Notes under the pieces: model-generated
Seen by the model: the letters and a program-made list of their open reading frames with translations, nothing else
What the model was told of the DNA's origin: nothing
Databases searched by the model: none
NCBI RefSeq assembly: GCF_026236535.1
Contig: NZ_JAHTMW010000002.1
Location: forward strand, 248,001-312,000
Source of the DNA: Streptomyces sp. SKN60
GTDB lineage: Bacteria > Actinomycetota > Actinomycetes > Streptomycetales > Streptomycetaceae
Length of the DNA stretch: 64,000 nucleotides
Reading direction: 5' to 3'
Part shown: piece by piece, positions 33,758 to 42,331 of the stretch
Position numbering within the stretch: position 1 is the stretch's first letter
How the letters are laid out: each line of letters starts with the position of its first letter
Program-made: the position numbers and the translations under genes

Positions 33758-34120
33758 TCAGCCCGCCGTGACCGCCACGCGCAGCCGCCCGTCGGGCCCC
33801 GCGAGCAGCACCGGCGTCTCCGGCCCGCCCAGGTCCCGTACCGCCGCGCGGTCCTCGTCCGAGGGGGTCTCCGCGGCGGAGACGACGGCCGCGGCCTCCA
33901 GGGACTCGGCACCGCTGGCCACGGCCATCGCGACCGCGGTCTGCAGCGCGCTGAGCTTCAGCGACTCCAGGGCGACGGTCCCGGCCACGTACGTCCGCCC
34001 GGTCTCGTCGCGCACCGCGGCGCCCTCGGCGACCCCGTTGCGGGCGCGGGCGCTGCGCGCCAGCGTGATGATCTTCAGGTCCTCGGCGCCGAGGTCGTCG
34101 TGCTCGCGGTTGAGTGTCAT
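33758..34120 (-). CDS. cytidine deaminase-like protein lacking zinc ligands
   Basis: This 120-aa protein has the fold pattern of small cytidine deaminases: AVRDETGRTYVAGTVALESLKLSALQTAVAMAV and a late PVLLAGPDGRLRVAV segment (cited in part). The zinc-binding motifs are absent: there is no H/C-A-E and no P-C-x-x-C, and the protein has no cysteine at all. This position, near era and the CorC gene, commonly carries such a gene in Streptomyces. It is probably a non-catalytic relative; the role is unknown. Confidence 0.7.
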   Translation of the reverse strand: MTLNREHDDLGAEDLKIITLARSARARNGVAEGAAVRDETGRTYVAGTVALESLKLSALQTAVAMAVASGAESLEAAAVVSAAETPSDEDRAAVRDLGGPETPVLLAGPDGRLRVAVTAG

Positions 34121-34182
34121 GATCCGAGGATAGGCCGGGGCCCGCGGTGACGGGCCGGGGACCTGGGATCAGCGCGGGAGCC

Positions 34183-34208
34183 GGGCGGGGCCGGGGCGGG
34201 GCCGGGGG
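34183..34208 (+). other. G-quadruplex-like G-run cluster
   Basis: Five runs of at least three guanines separated by one or two bases (GGG, GGGG, GGGG, GGGG, GGGGG) fall in 26 bases on the plus strand, ending at the stop of the lipoprotein gene on the other strand. Confidence 0.5.
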
Positions 34209-34209
34209 C

Positions 34210-34947
34210 TCAGCCCTGGGCGGCCTTGACGAACTTGTCGGTGGCCGTCTTGGCGAGCTCGTCGAAGTCCTTGTTGGCCGCGGGGGCCGCGAGCACCATC
34301 AGGCGCACCACGCCGTTGCCCTGGCGCGCGTACGCGAAGTTCGGCGCGATGGTGATGCCGGGGGAGACCTCGACACCGAGGGTGAAGGCGAGCGCCTCCT
34401 CGGCGCCCTGCGGCGCGGGGCGCTTCTTCGCCGTGATCTTCATCTTCTGACCGTCGGCCTCGACCGGGATCTCGGCGCAGGTGTCGAGGGCCGTGTTGAG
34501 CTGCTTGAGGTGGTCGGCCGCACCGGTGCCGGTGAAGCTCAGGACCTGCTCGTTGATCTCCGCGTCGTTGTTGCCGCGGGCGAAGTCGGCGCTCGGGCCC
34601 TTGGTGGCACCGGCGATGTCGCCGTTGCTCATCATGTCGGCGAAGGGCTGGCACTCGGTCTTGCCGGTCTTGTAGACGGTCGGGGCGTCCGGGTGCTTCG
34701 TGGTCTTCCAGCCGGACGGCAGGTCCTTCAGCTCAAGCAGGGCCGCCTTCATCTGGGCGTCGGTCAGCGGCTTGGCGGCCGGCGCCTCGGACGTGGGGGC
34801 GGCGGTGGTCGTCGCTCCGGCGGCCGGCTTGTCGGCGCCGTCCTTCGCGGCACCGCCCTTCTCGTCGCCGCCACCGCAGGCGGCGGTCAGCGAGAGCGCG
34901 GAGACGGCGAGGGCGGCGGCCAGGCCGCGTCTGATGCGAGTGCGCAT
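34210..34947 (-). CDS. lipoprotein of unknown function
   Basis: This 245-aa precursor has a lipobox L-T-A-A-C at about residues 20-24, followed by a long Ala/Thr/Gly/Pro linker. The folded domain starts with PLTDAQMKAALLELKDLPSGW, cited in part, and has two cysteines (ECQPFADMM and DTCAEIPV). The pattern, with one helix-strand block around FARGNNDAEINEQVLSF and another around VEVSPGITIAPNFAYARQGNG, resembles mycobacterial PknH-sensor-like lipoproteins. That likeness is only suggestive. It is transcribed alone; its upstream region at 34948-35141 is AT-richer and probably holds the promoter. Confidence 0.78.
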   Translation of the reverse strand: MRTRIRRGLAAALAVSALSLTAACGGGDEKGGAAKDGADKPAAGATTTAAPTSEAPAAKPLTDAQMKAALLELKDLPSGWKTTKHPDAPTVYKTGKTECQPFADMMSNGDIAGATKGPSADFARGNNDAEINEQVLSFTGTGAADHLKQLNTALDTCAEIPVEADGQKMKITAKKRPAPQGAEEALAFTLGVEVSPGITIAPNFAYARQGNGVVRLMVLAAPAANKDFDELAKTATDKFVKAAQG

Positions 34948-35141
34948 GGTGAAGTACCTCTTGAGGGTGCGGAGTTGAGCGGTTGACGCCGGGCGCCGCG
35001 CAAGATCGACAACGCCCGGACGGCCGGAGCATATACGGCGTCGGTGACACGGACGTGATGAATAAAGTGACGCGTACGTGCCGAATGAAACGACCGCCCG
35101 GCGTCAGGCCCTCGCCCGCCGCCGACCGCCCCGCAGAGCCC

Positions 35142-36026
35142 TCAGCCCGCCACCGGATACATCGCCCCGCGCCGCCCCTCCGGCGACACCAGCCACTCCA
35201 GCTTCGCCGCCGTGTCCGCCTCCTGGAGCGGGGTGTGCAGCACGATGACGAGGTCAGGGCGGGCCGGGACGCGGAGCTGGGTGGCCTCGACGATCAGCGG
35301 GCCGACCAGCGGGTGGGCCATCTCCTTGCGGTTCTGGCCGCCGGGCAGGATGTCCCGGCGCTCCCACAGCTCCGCGAACTCCGCGCTCGCCTCCTTGGCC
35401 TCCGCCACGACCTGCCGGAAGCCGTCGTCGTCCGGGCACTCCGAGCAGGCCGCGCGGAACTGGGCCACGACCTTCGGGGCCAGCTCCTCCCAGCTCGTCG
35501 ACCGCTCGCGGTAGAGCGGGTCGGTGAAGAAGGCGATCAGGCAGTTCTGCACGATCTCCGGCCGCATGCCGAGCACGACCGCCGCCGCGTCGTTGTACAT
35601 CACGGTGTTCCAGTACTGGTCCATGATGTGCGCCGGGAACGGCATCCACGCGTCGATCAGCCGCCGCAGCCCCTGGCACATGTCCCGGTCCTCCGGGGCG
35701 AGTTCGGGCGCCGGCGGGTTCAGCGCGGCCAGTACGTACAGGTGGCGCCGCTCGGTCGGGCTCAGCCGGAGCACCCGCGCCACCGAGTCCAGGACCTGCG
35801 CGGACACCGTGATGTCCCGGCCCTGCTCAAGCCACTGGTACCAGGACACCCCGACCCCGGCGAGCACCGCGACCTCCTCGCGGCGCAGGCCCGGCGTGCG
35901 GCGTCTGCCGCCGTCCGGCAGGCCCGCCTCGGCGGGGCTCACCCGGGCCCGGCGGCTCATCAGGAACTCGCGGAGCTCGGCCAGTCGGTGCGCCTTGGCG
36001 GCGGTGGTCTCCAGTGCCGTGGCCAC
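35142..36026 (-). CDS. MmyB-like XRE-family transcriptional regulator
   Basis: This is a 294-aa regulator. The N-terminal helix-turn-helix is in LREFLMSRRARVSPAEAGLP, leading to RRTPGLRREEVAVLAGVGVSWYQWLEQGRD (residues about 42-71, cited in part); the R-R-E-E-V-A motif is the MmyB-family mark. The C-terminal MmyB domain binds a ligand, probably a fatty acid, and has QYWNTVMYNDAAAVVLG and PLVGPLIVEATQLRVPARPDL. The start is a GTG at 36026 behind GGAGGAA. It is divergent from the MFS efflux gene at 36119, which it likely controls. Confidence 0.92.
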   Translation of the reverse strand: MATALETTAAKAHRLAELREFLMSRRARVSPAEAGLPDGGRRRTPGLRREEVAVLAGVGVSWYQWLEQGRDITVSAQVLDSVARVLRLSPTERRHLYVLAALNPPAPELAPEDRDMCQGLRRLIDAWMPFPAHIMDQYWNTVMYNDAAAVVLGMRPEIVQNCLIAFFTDPLYRERSTSWEELAPKVVAQFRAACSECPDDDGFRQVVAEAKEASAEFAELWERRDILPGGQNRKEMAHPLVGPLIVEATQLRVPARPDLVIVLHTPLQEADTAAKLEWLVSPEGRRGAMYPVAG

Positions 36027-36100
36027 GTGTGCTTCCTCCCCCTGGATGCCTGGTGGTGCGACCAACAGGATAAGTTCCCGCTCCCCACCGTTGTTCCCGT

Positions 36101-36117
36101 GCCACGAGAGTCGTGGC
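36101..36117. promoter_or_regulatory. 7-3-7 palindrome overlapping the MFS start region
   Basis: GCCACGA-GAG-TCGTGGC is perfect and ends 1 base before the ATG at 36119. It may be the operator of the divergent MmyB-like regulator, or a hairpin affecting translation of the pump. Confidence 0.45.
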
Positions 36118-36118
36118 C

Positions 36119-37537
36119 ATGGCAACCGTCACCTCTCCCCCGACACCCGACCAGGCCTCCGGCTCCCCGGCCGCCGTCTCCCCCGCCGGCCTCACGGGCC
36201 GCGCCCGTCTCGTCCTCTTCGTGCTGTGCGCCGCCCAGTTCATGGTGGCGCTCGACTTCTCCGTACTGAACGTCGCGCTCCCCGTCCTCGGTGCCGACCT
36301 CGGCTTCGCCCCGTCCGCGCTCCAGTGGGCGGTCACCGCCTTCGCCCTCCCCTCCGGCGGATTCCTGCTGCTGTTCGGGCGGATCGGCGACCTCTTCGGC
36401 CGCAAGCGGCTCTTCCTCTCCGGTCTCGTCCTCTTCGGCGCCGCCTCGCTGCTCGCCACCCTCGCCTGGAGCCCGGGCGCCTTCCTGGCCGGCCGCGCCC
36501 TGCAGGGCCTCGGCGCGGCGGCGATCGTGCCGACCGGCATGGCGCTGCTGACCACCGTCTTCCCCGAGGGGCCGCTGCGCGAGCGGGCGCTCGGCATCTC
36601 AGGCGCCCTGATGTCGCTCGGCTTCACCATCGGCATGGTGCTCGGCGGGGTCATGACCGACACCCTCGGCTGGCGCTCCACCATGGGTCTGCTCGCCGTC
36701 TTCACCCTGATCGTGCTGCCGCTCGCCCCCGGCCTGCTGCCCGAGTCCCGCACCCCGGAGCGGCCGCGGCTCGACATCCCGGGCGCGGTGACCGTCACCG
36801 GCGGTCTGCTCTCGCTGATCTACGCGCTGACCACGGCCGCCGAGCACGGCTTCGGCGGCGCGGACGTCCTGGTCACGCTCGCCCTCGGCGTGCTGCTGCT
36901 CCTGGCCTTCGGCGTCGTCGAGTCCCGGCACCCGGCCCCGCTGGTCTCGCTGCCGGTGCTGCGCCGCCGCACGGTCGCCTTCGGCAACCTGGGCGGTCTG
37001 GTCACCTTCTCGATGATGTCGACGATCGTCTTCGTGCTGACCCTGTACCTGCAGGAGACGCTGGGCCTCTCGGCCTTCGCCTCGGGCATCGTCTTCGGCG
37101 TCCAGGGCGCCTTCTCGGTCCTCGCCGGGATGGTCACCCCGCGGGTGATCGGCCGGCTGGGCGCCCACCGCACCCTGGTCGTCTCGCTGGCCGGCCAGGG
37201 CCTGCTGACGGCCGCGCTGCTGCTCGTGGGCCGCGAGTCGGGCGCGATCGTGGCGACCGTCGCCGTCTCGGCGGCCTCGATGCTGCACCTGGGCGCGATC
37301 ATCTCGTACGGCGTGACCGTCACGTCCGGCGTCCGCGACGAGGAGCAGGGGCTTGCGACCGGTCTGGTCACCACCACCCAGCAGGTGGGCCTCACCGTCG
37401 GCATCCCGATGCTGGGCGTGCTCGCCACCACCGGCGCCGACCTGTTCTCCGGGGTCCGTACGGTCATCGCCCTGGACGCGGCGATCGTGCTGGTCGCGGC
37501 GCTGCTGGTCGCCCTCGGCCTGCGGAAGCGTGCCTGA
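36119..37537 (+). CDS. MFS drug transporter (DHA2/EmrB type)
   Basis: The protein is about 472 aa with the 14-helix layout of the QacA/EmrB family. Visible are the first helix ending in ALDFSVLNVALPVLGADLG (motif D1), motif A GRIGDLFGRKRLFL, and motif C-like ALMSLGFTIGMVLGGVMTD. A later half follows with repeated hydrophobic helices. It probably exports drugs or metabolites using the proton gradient. It starts at the ATG 36119 (an earlier GTG at 36113 is in frame). The divergent MmyB-like gene and the palindrome between them suggest ligand-induced control. Confidence 0.92.
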   Translation: MATVTSPPTPDQASGSPAAVSPAGLTGRARLVLFVLCAAQFMVALDFSVLNVALPVLGADLGFAPSALQWAVTAFALPSGGFLLLFGRIGDLFGRKRLFLSGLVLFGAASLLATLAWSPGAFLAGRALQGLGAAAIVPTGMALLTTVFPEGPLRERALGISGALMSLGFTIGMVLGGVMTDTLGWRSTMGLLAVFTLIVLPLAPGLLPESRTPERPRLDIPGAVTVTGGLLSLIYALTTAAEHGFGGADVLVTLALGVLLLLAFGVVESRHPAPLVSLPVLRRRTVAFGNLGGLVTFSMMSTIVFVLTLYLQETLGLSAFASGIVFGVQGAFSVLAGMVTPRVIGRLGAHRTLVVSLAGQGLLTAALLLVGRESGAIVATVAVSAASMLHLGAIISYGVTVTSGVRDEEQGLATGLVTTTQQVGLTVGIPMLGVLATTGADLFSGVRTVIALDAAIVLVAALLVALGLRKRA

Positions 37538-37554
37538 GAAGGCGCGCCTGAGGG

Positions 37555-37908
37555 TCAGGGCCGGTCGAGGCGGAGCCGTACCGCCCTGGGCAGACCGGCG
37601 ACCACCAGGTCGTACGAGTCCTCGACGAGCTCCCGGACCATCCGGTCCGGGAGCTCTCCCACGCGCACGGTGTTCCAGTGCCGCTTGTTCATGTGCCAGC
37701 CGGGGAGGATCGCCGGGTGCTCCTCGCGCAGCCGTACGGCGTCGTCCGGGTCGCACTTGAGGTTGACGCTGAGCGGCTCGGCGTCGAGCGCCGACAGCGC
37801 GAACATCTTCCCGGCGACCTTGAAGACGGAGGTCTCCGGATTGAACGGGAACTCCTCCGTCGCGTCGTTGAAGTCCAGGCAGAACGCGCGCAGCTGCTCG
37901 GGCGTCAT
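37555..37908 (-). CDS. MmcQ/YjbR family protein
   Basis: This 117-aa protein starts MTPEQLRAFCLDF and has EEFPFNPETSVFKVAGKMFAL, a KCDPDDAVRLREEHPAILPGWHMNKRHW core and a C-terminal LVVAGLPRAVRL, all cited in part. The whole matches the MmcQ/YjbR family (CyaY-like fold, proposed DNA binding). Its start overlaps the stop of the CorC gene by four bases (ATGA), so it is the second gene of a coupled pair. Confidence 0.9.
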   Translation of the reverse strand: MTPEQLRAFCLDFNDATEEFPFNPETSVFKVAGKMFALSALDAEPLSVNLKCDPDDAVRLREEHPAILPGWHMNKRHWNTVRVGELPDRMVRELVEDSYDLVVAGLPRAVRLRLDRP

Positions 37909-39221
37909 CGCTCCGAACCCTCCCCCTCGGCCCCGTCGCCGCTCTTCCCGAGCGGCTCGGCGAGCACGGTCACGATCTTGTTCCGGCGGCCGGCCGGGGA
38001 CTCGGCGGTGAGCCGCAGGGTCCGCCCGTCGGGCAGCTCCACGACCGCGTTGGCGCCGGCGATCGGCACCCGGCCGAGGGCCTTGGCGAGCAGTCCGCCG
38101 ACCGTCTCCACGTCCTCGTCGTCGTACTCGTCGGGGCCGAAGCCGTAGAGCTCGCCGAGGTCGCCGATGTCGAGGCGGGCGGTGACCCGGTAGCGGTCGT
38201 CGCCGAGCTCCTCGACGGGCGGCAGCTCCCGGTCGTACTCGTCGGTGATCTCGCCGACGATCTCCTCCAGGATGTCCTCGATGGTGACGATCCCGGCCGT
38301 GCCGCCGTACTCGTCGATGACGACGGCGACGTGGTTGCGCTCCTGCTGCATCTCGCGCAGCAGGTCGCCCGCGTTCTTGGTATCGGGCACGAAGGCCGCC
38401 GGGCGCATCGTCGTGGAGACCAGGTCCGCCTCGGCGTCCCGGTTGATGTGCGTCTTGCGGACCAGGTCCTTCAGATACACGATGCCGACGATGTCGTCCT
38501 CGTTCTCCCCGGTGACCGGGATCCGCGAGAAGCCGGAGCGCAGGGCGAGGGTGAGGGCCTGACGGACCGTCTTGTAGCGCTCGATGCACACCAGGTCGGT
38601 GCGCGGCACCATCACCTCGCGCACCAGGGTGTCGCCGAGCTCGAAGACCGAGTGCACCATGCGGCGCTCCTCGTCCTCGATCAGCGACTCCTGCTCGGCG
38701 AGGTCGACCATCGCCCGCAGCTCGGCCTCGGAGGCGAACGGGCCCTTGCGGAAGCCCTTGCCGGGCGTCAGCGCGTTGCCGATGAGGATCAGCAGCTGCG
38801 GGATCGGGCCCATGATCCGGGCCAGCGGAAGCAGGACGTACGCGGCGGCGGTCGCCGTGTTCAACGGGTGCTGGCGGCCGATGGTGCGCGGCGAGACGCC
38901 GACGGCGACGTACGACACGAGCACCATGACGGCGATCGCGACGAGCAGCGCCTCCCAGGTCTCCGGGAAGGCCTCCAGGCAGGCGTACGTGACGAGGACG
39001 CCGGCCGCCATCTCGCAGGCGACGCGGACGAGCAGCGCCACATTGAGATAGCGGGTCGGGTCGGAGGCGACCTGGGCCAGCTTCTCGGCCCCGCGCCGCC
39101 CGGACCGTACGGCCTCGGCGGCGCGGAAGCTGGAGACGCGGGCGATGCCGGCCTCGGCGCAGGCGGCGAGCCACGCGACGATGACGAGGGCGACCGCCCC
39201 GATGATCAGTTGTGCGCTCAT
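37905..39221 (-). CDS. CorC/HlyC family hemolysin-like transporter protein
   Basis: This 438-aa protein has an N-terminal CNNM transmembrane domain with three or four helices. Two CBS domains follow: LVREVMVPRTDLVCIERY and HVAVVIDEYGGTAGIVTIEDI (about residues 210-335, cited in part). A C-terminal transporter-associated domain (RVTARLDIGDLGELYGFG) completes it. Homologues affect magnesium/cobalt efflux and are often linked with YbeY, as here; ybeY lies 13 bases upstream. The stop overlaps the MmcQ-like start. Confidence 0.94.
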   Translation of the reverse strand: MSAQLIIGAVALVIVAWLAACAEAGIARVSSFRAAEAVRSGRRGAEKLAQVASDPTRYLNVALLVRVACEMAAGVLVTYACLEAFPETWEALLVAIAVMVLVSYVAVGVSPRTIGRQHPLNTATAAAYVLLPLARIMGPIPQLLILIGNALTPGKGFRKGPFASEAELRAMVDLAEQESLIEDEERRMVHSVFELGDTLVREVMVPRTDLVCIERYKTVRQALTLALRSGFSRIPVTGENEDDIVGIVYLKDLVRKTHINRDAEADLVSTTMRPAAFVPDTKNAGDLLREMQQERNHVAVVIDEYGGTAGIVTIEDILEEIVGEITDEYDRELPPVEELGDDRYRVTARLDIGDLGELYGFGPDEYDDEDVETVGGLLAKALGRVPIAGANAVVELPDGRTLRLTAESPAGRRNKIVTVLAEPLGKSGDGAEGEGSER

Positions 39222-39234
39222 GACCTGCGGGGGG

Positions 39235-39732
39235 TCAGGAGACGGTGGGCGCCGGCGACGGGCCGGTGAGGCCCTTCTCCGCGCGCCAGCCGTCCACGAT
39301 GGCGGCCTGGAGGCCGAACATCTCGGCCTTCTCGTCCGGCTCCTCGTGGTCGTACCCCAGCAGGTGCAGCACTCCGTGGACGGTGAGCAGCTGGAGCTCC
39401 TCGTCCATGGAGTGCTGGGTCGGGGCGTCCTTGCCCTGCTGGGTGGCGACCTCGGGGCAGAGCACGATGTCGCCGAGGAGTCCCTGCGGGGGCTCCTCGT
39501 CGTCCTTCGACGGCGGGCGCAGCTCGTCCATCGGGAAGGACATGACGTCCGTGGGGCCCGGCAGGTCCATCCACTGGATGTGGAGCTGCTCCATCGCCTC
39601 CGCGTCCACGACGATCACCGAGAGCTCGGAGAGCGGGTGGATGCGCATCCGCGCGAGCGCGTAGCGGGCGATGTCGAGGATCGACTGCTCGTCGACCTCG
39701 GTGCCGGACTCGTTGTTGACGTCGATCGACAT
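39235..39732 (-). CDS. ybeY: endoribonuclease YbeY (rRNA maturation)
   Basis: This 165-aa single-strand RNase is involved in 16S rRNA 3' end processing and ribosome quality control. The zinc site [16 protein letters not shown] holds the three-His H-x-x-x-H-x-x-x-x-x-H motif near residues 123-133. The upstream [15 protein letters not shown] segment is also diagnostic. It lies between phoH (12 bases) and the CorC gene (13 bases), the usual operon order in actinobacteria. Confidence 0.96.
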   Translation of the reverse strand: MSIDVNNESGTEVDEQSILDIARYALARMRIHPLSELSVIVVDAEAMEQLHIQWMDLPGPTDVMSFPMDELRPPSKDDEEPPQGLLGDIVLCPEVATQQGKDAPTQHSMDEELQLLTVHGVLHLLGYDHEEPDEKAEMFGLQAAIVDGWRAEKGLTGPSPAPTVS

Positions 39733-39744
39733 GTGCTGCTGTGT

Positions 39745-40797
<1,053 letters not shown>

Positions 40798-40962
40798 GGG
40801 CCGGCACTGTGGCCTGCACATACCTCCCGTTGCAGGGTTCTCGCTGCTCGACAACCTCTCGGGTACCAAGCCTACGACTCGCCTCGGACAACGCTGAACG
40901 GTTTTTACGGGCCTCCACGAAGCCCGGTAGTACGGGGCGGGGAGCGCCCGGGAACGGGGGTC

Positions 40963-42075
40963 CTACGGGGCGGGCGCCGGGCGGAAGCCGATGGTGGGGA
41001 CGGCCCGGCGCAGCGGCCAGGGGCGGGCCGGGGCGGGCAGCAGCCGCTCCAGGAAGGCGTAGCGGGCCCGCAGGGCGGCCGGGTCCTGGCACTCGTGGTC
41101 CTGGACGTGCGCCCACCAGGCGGCGATCTCGCCCCAGGTCGGCGCGGAGAGCGAGCCGCCGAACTCCTGGACGGAGAGCGCGGCGGTGAGCCCGGCGAAG
41201 GCGAGCCGGTCGGCGAGCGGCCAGCCGGCCAGGGTTCCGGTGACGAAACCGGCGACGAAGACGTCCCCGGCGCCGGTCGGGTCGAGCGCGGAGACCTGGA
41301 TCGCGGGCACCTCGGCGGTCTCGCCGGTGGCCCCGTCGACGGCGTACGCGCCCTCGGAGCCGAGGGTGACGACGGCGTAGCGCACCTTGTCGGCGAGCGC
41401 GCGGGCGGCGGCCCGGGGGCATTCGGTGCGGGTGTAGCGCATCGCCTCGGCGGCGTTGGGCAGGAAGGCCTCGCAGTGCTCCAGGTCGGTCAGGCCGGCC
41501 AGGTCCCAGTGTCCGGTGTCGTCCCAGCCGACGTCGGCGAAGACCTTGGCGCCGGCGCCCGCGGCCCGGGCCACCCATTCCTCGCTGCGGCCGGGCACCA
41601 GGGAGGCGACGGCGGCGCGGGCGTGCGGCGGGTAGGCGGGCGGCCCGGCGGGCAGGGCGCCGTCGAGGGGCGGGGCGGCGTGGCCGTGCGAGACCATCGT
41701 GCGCTCGCCCTCGTAGGCCATGGAGACGGTGACGGGCGAGTGCCAGCCGGGCACGGTCCGCGACAGCGAGAGGTCGATGCCCTCGCCCTGCTCCAGGGCG
41801 TCCCAGCAGTACTCGCCGTAGTGGTCGTCGCCGAACGCGGCGGCCAGCGAGGTGCGCAGGCCGAGCCGGGCGAGCGCGGTGGCCATGTTGGCGACGCCGC
41901 CGGGGCTGGAGCCCATGCCGCGGGCCCAGGACTCGGTGCCGCGGACGGGGGCGCTGTCGAGGCCGGTGAAGATGATGTCGAGGAAGACGGTGCCGGTGAG
42001 GAAGACGTCGCACTCGGGGTCGGTGGGCTCGCGCAGCCGCCCGAGCGGGTCGACGCTGTTGTCACGTTCGGTCAC
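40963..42075 (-). CDS. PfkB-family carbohydrate kinase
   Basis: This 370-aa ribokinase-type kinase has an N-terminal DVFLTGTVFLDIIFTGLD with the substrate-side Asp, and a GSSPGGVANMATALARLG motif 1. C-terminal motif 2, SALDPTGAGDVFVAGFVTG, carries the catalytic Asp. It phosphorylates a sugar or nucleoside; the substrate is not clear. The start is a GTG at 42075 with GGGGAGC upstream. The divergent MFS gene starts 257 bases away and a perfect CRP-like palindrome lies between, suggesting shared carbon-source control. Confidence 0.88.
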   Translation of the reverse strand: MTERDNSVDPLGRLREPTDPECDVFLTGTVFLDIIFTGLDSAPVRGTESWARGMGSSPGGVANMATALARLGLRTSLAAAFGDDHYGEYCWDALEQGEGIDLSLSRTVPGWHSPVTVSMAYEGERTMVSHGHAAPPLDGALPAGPPAYPPHARAAVASLVPGRSEEWVARAAGAGAKVFADVGWDDTGHWDLAGLTDLEHCEAFLPNAAEAMRYTRTECPRAAARALADKVRYAVVTLGSEGAYAVDGATGETAEVPAIQVSALDPTGAGDVFVAGFVTGTLAGWPLADRLAFAGLTAALSVQEFGGSLSAPTWGEIAAWWAHVQDHECQDPAALRARYAFLERLLPAPARPWPLRRAVPTIGFRPAPAP

Positions 42076-42194
42076 GGCTTGCTCCCCGGTCGTGGTGCGG
42101 CGGATCGGCACCGTGGGTGCTGAGGCTGATCTCGCCAGTGTGCCCGAGGGGAAGGGTGTTGCGCGCGCGATACCCGCCCAACCGCATCCCAAAC

Positions 42195-42224
42195 CGATTG
42201 TGACCCACATCACAGACCGAATCG
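42195..42224. promoter_or_regulatory. CRP-like palindrome in the divergent kinase/MFS intergenic region
   Basis: TGTGA-CCCACA-TCACA at 42199-42214 matches the enterobacterial CRP consensus perfectly and lies inside a wider CGATT...AATCG repeat (42195-42199 and 42220-42224). It is 120 bases from the kinase start and 118 bases from the MFS start. Streptomyces has a Crp, with a related but shorter site. Confidence 0.5.
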
Positions 42225-42331
42225 GGGGATAACGGCTTCTCCGCCCACTCGGATGCTTGATACACATGGTGCCGCGACCGTGTGGACCTCCGGGCGCCGT
42301 CTCATCTCCCTGTTCAGTCCCTGGAACGCCC

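Noticed and set aside
38331..39269. 312-aa plus-strand frame across the CorC gene
   Set aside because: It is a high-GC shadow with repetitive D/G/R/L composition opposite a clear CorC coding sequence.
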